This document shows positions 7,480 through 15,808 of a DNA stretch of 64,000 bases, one piece after another. Source of the stretch: Eubacteriaceae bacterium. Its GTDB lineage: Bacteria; Bacillota; Clostridia; Lachnospirales; Lachnospiraceae. Location: the NCBI GenBank assembly GCA_910575665.1, contig CAJTFB010000007.1, forward strand, positions 1-64,000, in the 5' to 3' direction. Numbering within the stretch: the first letter of the stretch is position 1; each line of letters begins with the position of its first letter. Both the position numbers and the translations under genes were made by a program. The notes under the pieces were generated by a model. The model was not told the DNA's origin, did no database searches, and was given only the letters and a program-made list of their open reading frames with translations.

Positions 7480-10062
7480 TTGCAAAAAGAGCAATTTGAC
7501 ATTACGGGTATGACCTGTTCCGCCTGCTCTGCAAGAATTGAGAAAAGTGTAGCAAAGCTGCCGGGAATAAAGGAGGTATCCGTAAACCTGCTGAAAAACA
7601 GCATGGTTGCTTCTTATGATGAGTCTGTTTTGGATACGGTGGGAATTGTTCAGGCAGTTGAAAAAGCCGGGTACGGGGCATTTCCTAAATCGGTTCAGAA
7701 TAAGGGGCAGACTGTAAACGCTTCTGCGAAGCGGACAGCACAGCCAGAGGCAAACACAGCACAAAAAGAATACGGTCAGATGAAAAAGCGGCTGCTTCTG
7801 TCCGCACTGTTTACCATTCCACTGTTCTATATATCTATGGGGCATATGATGGGGTGGATACTTCCCAAAGGGCTGCTTGGTATGGAAAATGCAATGAGTT
7901 TTGCTTTTACACAGTTTCTATTGCTGATTCCGGTAGTGTTCATCAATTTTAAATATTACCGCATGGGTTTTAAGACACTGTTTCATGGCTCACCGAATAT
8001 GGATTCCCTGATTGCTATTGGTTCTGGTGCGGCAATCGTTTATGGTATCTATGCCATTTATAAAATCGGGATAGGATTTGGGCATGGCGATATGGAAACC
8101 GTACACAGCTTTATGATGGATCTGTATTTTGAATCCGCTGGTATGATTCTGACACTTATAACATTAGGTAAGACGCTGGAAGCTCGTGCAAAAGGAAAGA
8201 CCTCAGATGCCATTACAAAACTGATGAACCTTGCGCCTAAGACTGCTACAGTGGAGAGGAATGGAATTGAAATACAGGTTCCGGTAGAGGAAGTGCAGGC
8301 AGGAGAAGTTTTAGTTGTAAAAGCGGGGGAGTCCATTCCGGTAGACGGGGTAATTCTGGAAGGGGTTTCGTCTGTGGATGAATCGGCTCTGACCGGAGAG
8401 AGCATACCTGTGGAAAAACAGACCGGGGATAAAGTAATCGGCGCAACAATCAATAAATCCGGCTATTTTAAAATGCAGGCTACGAAAGTAGGGGATGACA
8501 CCACATTAGCACAGATCGTGCGGCTTGTGGATGAAGCAACCAGTTCAAAAGCGCCTATCGCAAAACTGGCGGATAAGGTCAGCGGGGTATTTGTCCCGGT
8601 TGTTATCGGCATTGCCTTAATTGCGGTTATTGTATGGCTTTTTGCAGGGTATGGATTTGAGTTTGCCCTTTCTATTGGTATTTCCATTCTCGTCATATCC
8701 TGCCCTTGCGCTCTCGGTCTGGCAACACCTACCGCAATCATGGTAGGCACAGGGAAAGGAGCATCAAATGGCATCTTGATTAAGTCGGCGGAAGCTCTGG
8801 AGGTAGCGCACAGCATTGATACGGTTGTTTTGGATAAGACCGGGACAATCACACAGGGAACGCCTGTGGTAACGAATGTGCTGGTAAAAGAGGGAATTTC
8901 ACAGGATGAGCTTCTGCAGGTTGCTGCTTCTCTGGAAAAAATGTCAGAACACCCACTTGCGGATGCGATTGTGGAGGAAGCAGAAAAGAATGCTTTAGGT
9001 TTTCTGCCTGTGAATAACTTTAAGCAGATTCCGGGGCAGGGGATTATGGGAGAAATCCAAAATGTTACCTGTCTTGCAGGAAACCGCCGCCTGATGTCTG
9101 CACAAGGCATAGAAGGAGGTGCATTGCTCCAGCTTGGGGAAGCAATGGCTGTGGACGGAAAAACACCATTATTCTTTGCGAGGGGCGGACAGCTTATCGG
9201 TGTGGTGGCTGTGGCAGATGTGGTAAAGCCTACCAGTAAACAGGCAATACAGGAATTATCCGGCTTGGGAATGGAGGTTGTCATGCTTACCGGGGACAAT
9301 GCCAAAACTGCGGAAGCAATCAGAAAGCAGGTGGGTGTAGACAGGGTAGTTGCCGAAGTATTCCCGCAGGATAAGGAAAAGGAAATCCGGCGTTTACAGG
9401 AAAAGGGCAGAAAGGTAGCTATGGTAGGGGATGGCATCAATGATGCGCCTGCGCTTGCAAGGGCAGATGTAGGAATTGCTATCGGGGCAGGAACGGATGT
9501 GGCGATTGAATCAGCGGATATTGTGTTGATGAAAAGTGACCTCTTGGATGTGTCTACCGCTGTCCAGTTAAGCAAGGCGGTTATCCGCAACATCAAGCAA
9601 AATCTGTTTTGGGCGTTTATCTACAATATCATTGGTATTCCGGTTGCGGCGGGGGTATTTTATCTGTCCTTCGGCTTGAAGTTAAACCCGATGATCGGAG
9701 CCTTTGCAATGAGTTTCAGCTCTGTCTTTGTGGTATCAAATGCCCTGCGGCTTCGCTGGTTCAAAGCAAGGCATCTTTCAAAACCGGAACAGAAAGAAAC
9801 ATATAGCAGCAGTCAGACAATTTTATCGAAAAAAAGTGAAGGAGAAAAGAACATGGAAAAATTATTGAAGATTGAAGGAATGGTTTGCGGAAACTGCGTA
9901 AAGCACGTTTCAAAGGCGTTAATGGAGATTGAGGGTATTTCAGATGTCACAGTGCAACTGGAAGCAAAAACAGCATTGGTACAGATGCGCCATGCGGTAT
10001 CAGAGGACAGGCTGAAAACAGCGGTTGAAGATGCTGGCTATCAGCTCATAAGTGTTCAGTAG
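7480..10062 (+). CDS. copA: Copper-exporting P1B-type ATPase with N- and C-terminal HMA domains
   Basis: Cu(I) export pump of 860 aa in the cytoplasmic membrane. In order: N-terminal HMA with GMTCSAC (cysteines 13 and 16), membrane helices, actuator with TGES, CPC metal site at 408-410, phosphorylated D452 in DKTGT, HP motif in [14 protein letters not shown] at 650-655, final membrane helices, then a C-terminal HMA with GMVCGNC (cysteines 803 and 806). A TTG start is preceded by AGAAGGG. A C-terminal HMA is unusual: it looks like a CopZ chaperone fused to the pump, and the junction still carries a ribosome binding site and an in-frame ATG (9853). It is followed 5 nt later by csoR. Confidence 0.95.
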   Translation: MQKEQFDITGMTCSACSARIEKSVAKLPGIKEVSVNLLKNSMVASYDESVLDTVGIVQAVEKAGYGAFPKSVQNKGQTVNASAKRTAQPEANTAQKEYGQMKKRLLLSALFTIPLFYISMGHMMGWILPKGLLGMENAMSFAFTQFLLLIPVVFINFKYYRMGFKTLFHGSPNMDSLIAIGSGAAIVYGIYAIYKIGIGFGHGDMETVHSFMMDLYFESAGMILTLITLGKTLEARAKGKTSDAITKLMNLAPKTATVERNGIEIQVPVEEVQAGEVLVVKAGESIPVDGVILEGVSSVDESALTGESIPVEKQTGDKVIGATINKSGYFKMQATKVGDDTTLAQIVRLVDEATSSKAPIAKLADKVSGVFVPVVIGIALIAVIVWLFAGYGFEFALSIGISILVISCPCALGLATPTAIMVGTGKGASNGILIKSAEALEVAHSIDTVVLDKTGTITQGTPVVTNVLVKEGISQDELLQVAASLEKMSEHPLADAIVEEAEKNALGFLPVNNFKQIPGQGIMGEIQNVTCLAGNRRLMSAQGIEGGALLQLGEAMAVDGKTPLFFARGGQLIGVVAVADVVKPTSKQAIQELSGLGMEVVMLTGDNAKTAEAIRKQVGVDRVVAEVFPQDKEKEIRRLQEKGRKVAMVGDGINDAPALARADVGIAIGAGTDVAIESADIVLMKSDLLDVSTAVQLSKAVIRNIKQNLFWAFIYNIIGIPVAAGVFYLSFGLKLNPMIGAFAMSFSSVFVVSNALRLRWFKARHLSKPEQKETYSSSQTILSKKSEGEKNMEKLLKIEGMVCGNCVKHVSKALMEIEGISDVTVQLEAKTALVQMRHAVSEDRLKTAVEDAGYQLISVQ
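9853..10062 (+). CDS. copZ: Possible internally initiated CopZ-like chaperone (in frame within copA)
   Basis: The last 69 codons of copA form a complete HMA domain ([15 protein letters not shown]...). They are preceded by GAAGGAG with about 8 nt spacing to an ATG at 9853, in frame with copA. The sequence therefore allows separate synthesis of a free copper chaperone in addition to the fused form. Production of both forms is inference; the site may simply be a relic of a former separate gene. Confidence 0.4.
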   Translation: MEKLLKIEGMVCGNCVKHVSKALMEIEGISDVTVQLEAKTALVQMRHAVSEDRLKTAVEDAGYQLISVQ

Positions 10063-10067
10063 CCGGG

Positions 10068-10337
10068 TTGCCTATGAAAGCGAAAAAAGGAAATGTTACC
10101 CATAAACTGAAAATTGCGAAAGGTCAGTTAGACGGTATCCTGCAAATGATAGAGGAAGATCGTTACTGCGTGGATATATCCAATCAGCTTTTAGCGACAC
10201 AGGCATTATTAAAGAGCGCTAACCAACAGATTTTACAGGCACATATCCGTAACTGTGTCCGGGAGGCGTTACAGACTGATGCGGAAAATCCGAAACTGGA
10301 AGAAGCATTGCAGTTATTGGAAAAAATGGTGCAATAG
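10068..10337 (+). CDS. csoR: CsoR-family copper-sensing repressor
   Basis: All-helical repressor of 89 aa. The copper ligands of the family are visible: Cys in DRYCVDI (about residue 34), then His and Cys in AHIRNC (about 60 and 64). The frame opens with TTG at 10068 or ATG at 10074; neither has a strong ribosome binding site, consistent with translational coupling to copA, which ends 5 nt earlier. It most likely binds the G/C-tract palindrome at 7420-7435 and releases it when Cu(I) is bound. Confidence 0.9.
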   Translation: MPMKAKKGNVTHKLKIAKGQLDGILQMIEEDRYCVDISNQLLATQALLKSANQQILQAHIRNCVREALQTDAENPKLEEALQLLEKMVQ

Positions 10338-10375
10338 CCCGATATTTCCGATTGGATAAAAAGTCCTTCGGATAG

Positions 10376-10389
10376 GAGCAGACAAAAAG
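10376..10389. repeat. Repeat GAGCAGACAAAAAG, copy 2
   Basis: Identical to 7367-7380. It lies in the gap upstream of the MATE gene, again after a GGATAAAAA stretch. Confidence 0.5.
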
Positions 10390-10430
10390 GACTGGTTTTT
10401 AATATACTCTATATGGTTAGGCATGGCTAT

Positions 10431-10451
10431 CACATATACAGAGTATATGTG
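10431..10451. promoter_or_regulatory. Palindrome upstream of the MATE gene
   Basis: CACATATAC-AGA-GTATATGTG is a perfect 9-bp inverted repeat about 80 nt before the MATE start. It is a good candidate operator; the cognate regulator is unknown, with the downstream AraC protein one possibility. Confidence 0.4.
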
Positions 10452-10532
10452 ACCGCAGGCAGTCGCCAAAAACAAGCAAGCTTGTTCTTGGCTCGTTGCT
10501 TATGCGAGATGTAGATATAAGGAGGAAACGTG

Positions 10533-11894
10533 ATGAAACAGTCACTTGATACAAGGACAAAATTATTGACGAAAAGTCCGTTTTCCCTCATGCTGGAGCT
10601 TAGTATACCTGCGGTTCTTGGCATGGTGGTTGTAGGGCTTTATAACATGATGGATTCCATTTTTGTAGGGCAGATGGTAGGCGCAGCGCAAATGGGGGCG
10701 GTATCCGTATCTTATCCGTTTACGCTCATCAATGCGGGGTCGGCGGCGATGTTGGGAGTAGGCTCTGCTTCAGTGCTATCTCGTGCGATTGGCAAGAAAG
10801 ATCAGGATACCATAAAAAAGATTATGGGAAATCTGATTGCAATGGTGCTTCTGCTGTCTGTTATTTACACTGTGATAGGTATGGTATTTGCCCGCCAACT
10901 TTTATCTCTGGCAGGTGCCAGCGATAATATCTTGAACTATGCGGAAAAATATCTGCGTATTGTGTTTGCGGGAAGCCTGTTTGTAAACTTCTTCCAGAGC
11001 GCTAATATGGTTATTCGTGGGGAAGGGCAGCTTAAAAAGGCAATGGCTATTATAGCAAGCGGAGCAATCCTGAACATTATCCTCGATCCGATTTTTATTA
11101 CGGTTTTAAAGCCTTACGGATTGGGAGTGGAAGCGGCTGCTTATGCAACGATTTTTTCACAGTTCATTCAGGCGGTGATTACGTTATGGTACTTTAAGAA
11201 GAAAAGCGTAAATGTAAAAATCGGACGGATACATATTGACGGGGAATTACTGCCGCAGGTTCTGGCGGTTGGGGTTTCCGCTTTGCTGATGCAGGTTTTG
11301 ACACTGGTACAGCAGACAGTGATTTATCGTGTGGCGTCTGTGTATGGTGGGGAAAATTCGCAGATATTGTTAGGAGCTGCGCTGCGTTTCTGGAACTTCT
11401 CGTTTGTTCCTCTTTGGGGTATCAGTCAGGGATTTCAGCCAGCCGCAGGGACAAACTACGGTGCGAAAGATTATGACCGGGTAAAGAAATTGACAGGCGT
11501 ATTCATTACGGCGGCAACAGTGTTGTCCTTACTGTTCTACATTCCGGTTGAACTGTTCCCGGATAAGGTGCTTTCCATGTTTATTACAACACCGGGCGTG
11601 GCAGCTTCGGGGGCAACCAATTTCCGGATTATGTTCAGTACCTATATTTTACAGGGAAGTTTCCTGATTGCGGTAACGCTGTTCCAGTCATTGGGAAAGG
11701 CGAATAAGGCTACTTGGTTAGTATTGTTCCGGCAGATTATTTTATTTATCCCGCTTTGTGTGGTTTTGCCGATGGTTGGCGGTATGGGGATTCGTGGTGT
11801 CTGGCTGGCGATTGCCCTGACCGATGCGGTTCTGGTTGTGATTACTGTGTTGATGATGCTTTCAGAATTTCGCAAGATGCCAGAAACAAAATAG
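10533..11894 (+). CDS. MATE-family multidrug efflux transporter
   Basis: Integral membrane antiporter of 453 aa with about 12 hydrophobic segments in two related halves. The N-terminal region SIPAVLGMVVVGLYNMMDSIFVGQ and the later VYGGENSQILLGAALRFWNFSFVPLWGISQGFQPAAGTNYGAK match NorM/MepA-like transporters of the DinF/VmrA side of the family. It probably exports cationic drugs using a Na+ or H+ gradient. The start is ATG 10533, with AAGGAGG 7 nt upstream; a GTG directly before it is too close to that site. An AraC regulator follows. Confidence 0.92.
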   Translation: MKQSLDTRTKLLTKSPFSLMLELSIPAVLGMVVVGLYNMMDSIFVGQMVGAAQMGAVSVSYPFTLINAGSAAMLGVGSASVLSRAIGKKDQDTIKKIMGNLIAMVLLLSVIYTVIGMVFARQLLSLAGASDNILNYAEKYLRIVFAGSLFVNFFQSANMVIRGEGQLKKAMAIIASGAILNIILDPIFITVLKPYGLGVEAAAYATIFSQFIQAVITLWYFKKKSVNVKIGRIHIDGELLPQVLAVGVSALLMQVLTLVQQTVIYRVASVYGGENSQILLGAALRFWNFSFVPLWGISQGFQPAAGTNYGAKDYDRVKKLTGVFITAATVLSLLFYIPVELFPDKVLSMFITTPGVAASGATNFRIMFSTYILQGSFLIAVTLFQSLGKANKATWLVLFRQIILFIPLCVVLPMVGGMGIRGVWLAIALTDAVLVVITVLMMLSEFRKMPETK

Positions 11895-11912
11895 AGTGAG
11901 GAAATGTATATT

Positions 11913-11949
11913 GAGCCGATACTTTGTTTGATAAGGTATTGGCTCTTTT
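11913..11949 (+). terminator. Terminator of the MATE gene
   Basis: GAGCCGATAC (11913-11922) pairs with GTATTGGCTC (11936-11945), one G-T pair, followed by TTTT. Confidence 0.75.
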
Positions 11950-12025
11950 CTTAGTTTGCACAATCGGTGGAGATAGAATATAATTCTATTTGGAGTGTAA
12001 ATCCTACCGATTGGAGCAGTATATT

Positions 12026-13072
12026 ATGAAGAAAAGATATATAATAGAAGATGCCAGAAAACATCTGGCGGAACAGATTAACGGTATAGAAGGAATAGAG
12101 AGGACTGCCATGCAGGAAAACTTAGTAAAAAACACAAAATGGCTGTCTGCGGTTATTCCAAAGGACAATGACGGATATTGTACGGTCTATAAAATGGACT
12201 GTGCCGATGGTTTAGGATTGATGACAGTTTATCAGGTTTATCCGGGCATACAGCTTATTTACAATGATTTTGAAGCAACAGGCTGTGAATGGGAAGGTGC
12301 GCTTGGACAGAACATATTGGAAATCAACCATTGCAGAGAGGGGCGTGAGGGAAGCAAATTATTAAGCGGTTCCTGTCTGTATCTTGGAGAAGGAGATATG
12401 TCCATTCATACAATGGATAACTGCGCTTCCGAAATGGCATTTCCACTAAAGCATTACCGGGGAATTTCCGTTGTTATCAATTTAGAAATAGTATCAGAAT
12501 ATCCGCCGCAGACTTTGGCAGAAAGTGGAATTGACATATTGGAATTTAAAGAAAAGTTTTGTGCAGATGGAAATTGTTTTATTATGCGGGCAAAGGATGA
12601 AATCGAGCATATTTTTTCGGAGCTTTATTCTGTGCCGGACTGTCTGCAAAAGCCATATTTTAAGCTAAAGGTGCAGGAGCTTCTTCTTTTCCTCTGTATG
12701 GTGGATGTAACAAAAGAGAAACAGCGGGAAATGTATACTTCGCCGCAGGTGGAGATTGTCAAGGAAATTCATAAAAAACTAATTTCAAACTTGCAGGAGC
12801 GTTCTACGATAGAGGAACTTTCCAAAGAATTTCTTATCAATACGGCTACTTTAAAAGCCACATTTAAAGGGATTTATGGACAGCCTATCGGAACTTACAT
12901 GAAAGAATACCGCATGAAACAGGCGGCTGTGCTTCTTCGGCAAACGAAAAGTACAATAGCGGAAATCGCAAATCAGGTGGGATATGAGAACCAGAGTAAA
13001 TTTTCGACAGCTTTTCGGGATGTATTGAAGATAACACCCGCAGAATATCGAAAACAAAATGCCAGTGAGTAG
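12026..13072 (+). CDS. AraC-family transcriptional regulator
   Basis: Regulator of 348 aa. The last 90 residues carry two HTH motifs typical of AraC/XylS: STIEELSKEFLINTATLKATFK, then TIAEIANQVGYENQSKFSTAFRDVLKITPAEYRK. The N-terminal 240 residues are a sensing domain without a recognised ligand signature. TTGGAG lies about 9 nt before ATG 12026, so the upstream in-frame ATG at 11990 is not used here. It sits after the MATE gene and may control it and the copper genes; this is inference. Confidence 0.88.
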   Translation: MKKRYIIEDARKHLAEQINGIEGIERTAMQENLVKNTKWLSAVIPKDNDGYCTVYKMDCADGLGLMTVYQVYPGIQLIYNDFEATGCEWEGALGQNILEINHCREGREGSKLLSGSCLYLGEGDMSIHTMDNCASEMAFPLKHYRGISVVINLEIVSEYPPQTLAESGIDILEFKEKFCADGNCFIMRAKDEIEHIFSELYSVPDCLQKPYFKLKVQELLLFLCMVDVTKEKQREMYTSPQVEIVKEIHKKLISNLQERSTIEELSKEFLINTATLKATFKGIYGQPIGTYMKEYRMKQAAVLLRQTKSTIAEIANQVGYENQSKFSTAFRDVLKITPAEYRKQNASE

Positions 13073-13175
13073 GTTGGAGCGAAAAACAGCATAGTATAAC
13101 GGGAAGGGAGGTCGTTTTGGACGTTAGAATGAAGTTAAGACAAGTTGTTTTATCAGTGTTAGGCAGGTGGTTATA

Positions 13176-13610
13176 ATGGGTAAGGTGATGATACTGTCTT
13201 TTTCAGAAGATGAGGAAGATGTCTGCCAGAGAATGTTGCAGATTATAAGTGAAAGCCCTCGCTTTGAAGGATGTAATGTACTTCAAGTGGAAAAACACCT
13301 TAGTATCGGAGGAATGAAGCTGAACTTAGCAGAGAAAAATGTAGTCATACATGGTGCGGAGGTTATGCTTACCAATAGAGAGTTTGAAATACTGTATTTG
13401 TTAGCGCAGAGTCCCGGTAGGGTATTCAGCAAAGAGCAGATATATGATATTGTCTGGCAGGAACCGTATTCCGGCGATTACAACATTGTTATGAGCCATA
13501 TCCGCCATATAAGGGAGAAAATAGAGGATAATCCGGGCAAGCCGCTTTACATACAGACCGTATGGGGCATTGGTTATCGGTTCAACAAAAATTTAAGCAG
13601 CAGTCTGTGA
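13176..13610 (+). CDS. Receiver-less OmpR/PhoB-type winged-helix regulator
   Basis: Protein of 144 aa. Residues about 50-140 are a complete transcriptional-regulatory C-terminal domain (LTNREFEILYLLAQSPGRVFSKEQIYDIVW and VMSHIRHIREKIEDNP, ending VWGIGYRF). The N-terminal 45 residues are far too short for a phospho-receiver and lack its aspartates. It is thus a stand-alone DNA-binding protein, either a trimmed response regulator or a specialised one. ATG 13176 has AGGTGG 5 nt upstream. It is convergent with an XRE gene and their ends share one terminator. Confidence 0.8.
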   Translation: MGKVMILSFSEDEEDVCQRMLQIISESPRFEGCNVLQVEKHLSIGGMKLNLAEKNVVIHGAEVMLTNREFEILYLLAQSPGRVFSKEQIYDIVWQEPYSGDYNIVMSHIRHIREKIEDNPGKPLYIQTVWGIGYRFNKNLSSSL

Positions 13611-13638
13611 TAGGAAAACAGATTGCTGCTTATTTTTT
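13595..13638. terminator. Shared terminator overlapping the ends of two convergent genes
   Basis: AAGCAGCAGTCTG (13595-13607) pairs with CAGATTGCTGCTT (13619-13631), one G-T pair, then a T run. The left arm lies inside the last codons of the winged-helix gene and the right arm reaches the stop of the XRE gene. Confidence 0.7.
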
Positions 13639-13830
13639 ATCCTGTACGCCTAAGAGGTATTCGCAAGATACATGGAAGAAGTCTGCCAGAGCTACCACTT
13701 CATAATCCGGGACAAACCTTGTTCCCTTTTCAATCCGTAAAACGGTCAGATCGCTAAATTCATATCCGGCGAGCTGGAGCTGTTCGGCAAGAGCTTTCTG
13801 AGATAGCTTTCTTTCCGTCCGCAGTTCCAT
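13630..13830 (-). CDS. XRE-family helix-turn-helix protein
   Basis: At least 66 aa: a Cro/CI-type HTH (LSQKALAEQLQLAGYEFSDLTVLRIEKGTRF) followed by VPDYEVVALADFFHVSCEYLLG. The ATG at 13830 has no good ribosome binding site. The open frame continues upstream without a stop to an ATT at 13885-13887 (IKIYWNKESNSKNLIGQRVM...), and related clostridial proteins begin near that point. The real protein may therefore be about 85 aa with a non-ATG start, or may have lost its start codon. Two identical palindromic boxes lie just upstream and are probably its operators. Confidence 0.7.
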   Translation of the reverse strand: MELRTERKLSQKALAEQLQLAGYEFSDLTVLRIEKGTRFVPDYEVVALADFFHVSCEYLLGVQDKK

Positions 13831-13902
13831 AACCCTTTGACCGATTAGGTTTTTGGAGTTGCTTTCTTTGTTCCAATAGATTTTAATATCCTACCACCAA
13901 CT

Positions 13903-13972
13903 TTCTAAAGATGAAGTCCTTTATCATTGATTTTACGAAATAATGTTGATAATATACTTCTAAAGATGAAGT
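13903..13972. promoter_or_regulatory. Paired operator-like repeats upstream of the XRE gene
   Basis: TTCTAAAGATGAAGT occurs twice, at 13903-13917 and 13958-13972, exactly 55 bp apart. The second copy extends to ACTTC-TAAAGAT-GAAGT, a 5-bp inverted repeat. They lie between the XRE gene (minus) and the gene at 14067 (plus) and look like a two-site autoregulatory operator. Confidence 0.5.
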
Positions 13973-14066
13973 TTAGAGGGATTATCTTGTGAAAAGAAAG
14001 TTAGGGATTGATAATACTGCCTGTAAAATGCAATATTATTTTTAGCAGAGAAAGGTGGAAACAAAC

Positions 14067-14402
14067 ATGAATGAAGTTTTTGAAACATTGGCAGGCGTCT
14101 TTGAGGAACTGCGCAGCGAATCAGAGGACAGGGAGTATTCCGTCCAGACGGAGGAAGCAAAAGCAGCCAGCCGGGAACTGAAAAAGAAGCAGAAGGCATT
14201 TGAAGCATATCTTTCCAAGCTGTCAAAGGAGGACAGGGAGTTTTTAGAGGACTATATGGATACGGTGGATCATGCCCATTACAAGGAGGAACAGCGGGCG
14301 TATTATCAGGGGTTTGTGGACAGCATACAGGTTCTTGATGAACTGGGCATCATAAAAAAGCGTATGCGCATAAAGGAGCTTCTTAAAATATTCAGCAAAT
14401 AG
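14067..14402 (+). CDS. Hypothetical acidic helical protein of the element
   Basis: Protein of 111 aa, rich in Glu and Lys and predicted mostly helical, with a coiled-coil-like middle (EEAKAASRELKKKQKAFEAYLSKL) and a C-terminal helix (YYQGFVDSIQVLDELGII). Its layout resembles small DUF6809-type proteins carried by Firmicute mobile elements, but no domain can be assigned with certainty. ATG 14067 has AAAGGTGG about 8 nt upstream. Its position before the Orf9-like repressor matches that of small unknown genes in Tn916-like elements. Confidence 0.7.
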   Translation: MNEVFETLAGVFEELRSESEDREYSVQTEEAKAASRELKKKQKAFEAYLSKLSKEDREFLEDYMDTVDHAHYKEEQRAYYQGFVDSIQVLDELGIIKKRMRIKELLKIFSK

Positions 14403-14408
14403 ACAAAG

Positions 14409-14445
14409 AGGTGGCTGGCAGGACAGAAGGCGAGCCACCTTTTTT
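14409..14445 (+). terminator. Terminator after the hypothetical helical protein gene
   Basis: AGGTGGCT (14409-14416) pairs perfectly with AGCCACCT (14433-14440), followed by TTTTTT. Confidence 0.8.
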
Positions 14446-14502
14446 GCATGGTTCAGAATTATCCAGAAATATTCATGAGAAAATTCAGATATTGGGAATA
14501 TT

Positions 14503-14850
14503 CTATTCTTTGGGAGATTTGTATGTCCGAAGATAGGCTTCCACAATAGCGAGGATTGTTGTAATCTGTTCCTCTGTACATTGTGACAGATAAACCAACG
14601 GCCGCTGGTAGTCGAGGTTGTCTGCCGGGGCGGCTGGATAAAAAAACGGATCGGCGGAAATATGTAAGGCTCGTATAAGCTGCCCTAGCTTTTCAAGGCT
14701 TGGCACATTTCCATGATTTTCGATTTCCTTGATATAGCGTGAGGAAACGCCGGATTTTTCAGCCAGTTCTTCATAGGTCAGTTTCTGGTCGGTTCTAGCC
14801 TTCTTCAGACGGAATCCCATTTCCTTGTCAATTTTCTTTTTCCTTGCCAT
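14503..14850 (-). CDS. XRE-family repressor (Tn916 Orf9-like)
   Basis: Protein of 115 aa, close to the length of Tn916 Orf9. The HTH is KLTYEELAEKSGVSSRYIKEIENHGNVPSLEKLGQLIRAL; the C-terminal part (EEQITTILAIVEAYLRTYK) is probably for oligomerisation. It is opposed to the downstream control genes, as orf9 is in Tn916, where it is thought to keep transfer genes quiet. Four TGCAC boxes in its upstream region may be its binding sites. Confidence 0.85.
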   Translation of the reverse strand: MARKKKIDKEMGFRLKKARTDQKLTYEELAEKSGVSSRYIKEIENHGNVPSLEKLGQLIRALHISADPFFYPAAPADNLDYQRPLVYLSQCTEEQITTILAIVEAYLRTYKSPKE

Positions 14851-15078
14851 ATATGCACCTCCATGTATAGTGTATATTGCACATTTTACTTTGAAAATGC
14901 ACTAATAAATCACTTTATCAGAGGGGTATAATGCACATAGAAGAATAAAAAGACTTTGGATATTGCATATAAAAAAACGCAGTATCCAGAGGTTTTTTGC
15001 GTGAATTTTTATCCTTTGGGTACGTTTAGGGGAATTTATGTGTTCTGAACGGTCTGAGGGATATTTTTTTGACTTTGT

Positions 15079-15115
15079 GAACCTGTCCGGCTATTGGCGT
15101 GGGAAGGTTCTTTTA
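15079..15115 (+). terminator. Terminator-like hairpin in the leader
   Basis: GAACC (15079-15083) pairs with GGTTC (15106-15110), followed by TTTTAT. The stem is short; possible attenuator. Confidence 0.4.
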
Positions 15116-15210
15116 TAAGGTGTTTTACTGGCAGTAAAGCAGAATCTACCCTGACAAGTGAACTATACGCTCCCGTAGCGTGTGGAAAAAACAGAATAAC
15201 AGATATGAAT

Positions 15211-15248
15211 AACGTCCAGCGGGCATTTTGCCTGTCCGGGCGTTTTTT
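15211..15248 (+). terminator. Terminator or attenuator before the sigma-like gene
   Basis: AACGTCC (15211-15217) pairs with GGGCGTT (15238-15244), one G-T pair, with further inner pairing, followed by TTTTTT. It lies 120 nt before the sigma-like gene with no gene in front of it, which suggests attenuation. Confidence 0.55.
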
Positions 15249-15367
15249 ATATACAAAAAATTTTTACTCCCACCCGAACATCAGCCTACCACCATTTGGC
15301 AGATACAACGGAAAGGGGAAAGGCGTATGCCTTTGTCACGTCACAACGGGGGAGGAGGTGAACCCGT

Positions 15368-15808
15368 ATGGAGAAACCTTCTTGCCATGATGAACTGACA
15401 ATCAGGCATCGCTTTGACCGCCTGTGCCAGATGTCGCTCAAAGGCGAAGCAATTAACTATTACCGGCACATGGATTACCGCAGGGAACATGAAGCCATGT
15501 TTTCTGAACTGTCTGAAAAGGAGCTGAACCAGTTGTTTGTTATGGACGAGTACGGAGTGGAGAACAGTCATTTTACAGTGCATGGATATGACATTGAAGT
15601 AAAAGACACCCTGATTGCGGAAGCATTGCAGGCACTTTCGGAACGGAAGCGGAATGTGATACTGCTTTCGTATTTTCTGGAAATGAGCGATGCGGATATA
15701 GCAAGGGAAATGAACCTTGTCCGCAGCACAGTCCATGAACACCGGACACGCTCACTGGAAATTTTAAGGAAGATTATGGAGGAAAAAGCAGATGACAAAA
15801 AGATGTAA
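15368..15808 (+). CDS. Sigma-70 region-4-like regulator (Tn916 Orf7-like)
   Basis: Protein of 146 aa. The C-terminal part (LSERKRNVILLSYFLEMSDADIAREMNLVRSTVHEHRTRSLEILRKIM) is a sigma region 4 HTH. The N-terminal 70 residues (RHRFDRLCQMSLKGEAINYYRHMDYRREHE) are characteristic of Orf7 proteins of Tn916-like elements. GGAGGAGGTG lies upstream. It overlaps the next gene by 17 nt. In Tn916 this pair promotes xis-int and transfer gene expression; the same role is inferred. Confidence 0.88.
   Translation: MEKPSCHDELTIRHRFDRLCQMSLKGEAINYYRHMDYRREHEAMFSELSEKELNQLFVMDEYGVENSHFTVHGYDIEVKDTLIAEALQALSERKRNVILLSYFLEMSDADIAREMNLVRSTVHEHRTRSLEILRKIMEEKADDKKM

Larger units (their letters stand above)
14851..15367. 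promoter_or_regulatory. Long leader region with stacked hairpins and TGCAC boxes
   Basis: A 517-nt gene-free region between the Orf9-like repressor and the sigma-like gene. It contains four TGCAC boxes (14854, 14878, 14898, 14932), a TATAAT box at 14927-14932, a terminator-like hairpin at 15079-15115, a small hairpin ACGCT/AGCGT near 15166-15180, and a terminator at 15211-15248. The sequence is suited to transcription attenuation in front of the control genes, as known for the Tn916 leader. A frame at 15094-15390 shows no protein-like features. Confidence 0.5.

Noticed and set aside
8058-9596. Long minus-strand frames opposite copA
   Set aside because: They are antisense shadows of a strongly conserved ATPase gene, with low-complexity Ser/Thr/Pro-rich translations.
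15094-15390. Reading frame of 98 codons in the leader before the sigma-like gene
   Set aside because: It runs through two terminator hairpins and the next gene's ribosome binding site and has no recognisable domain.
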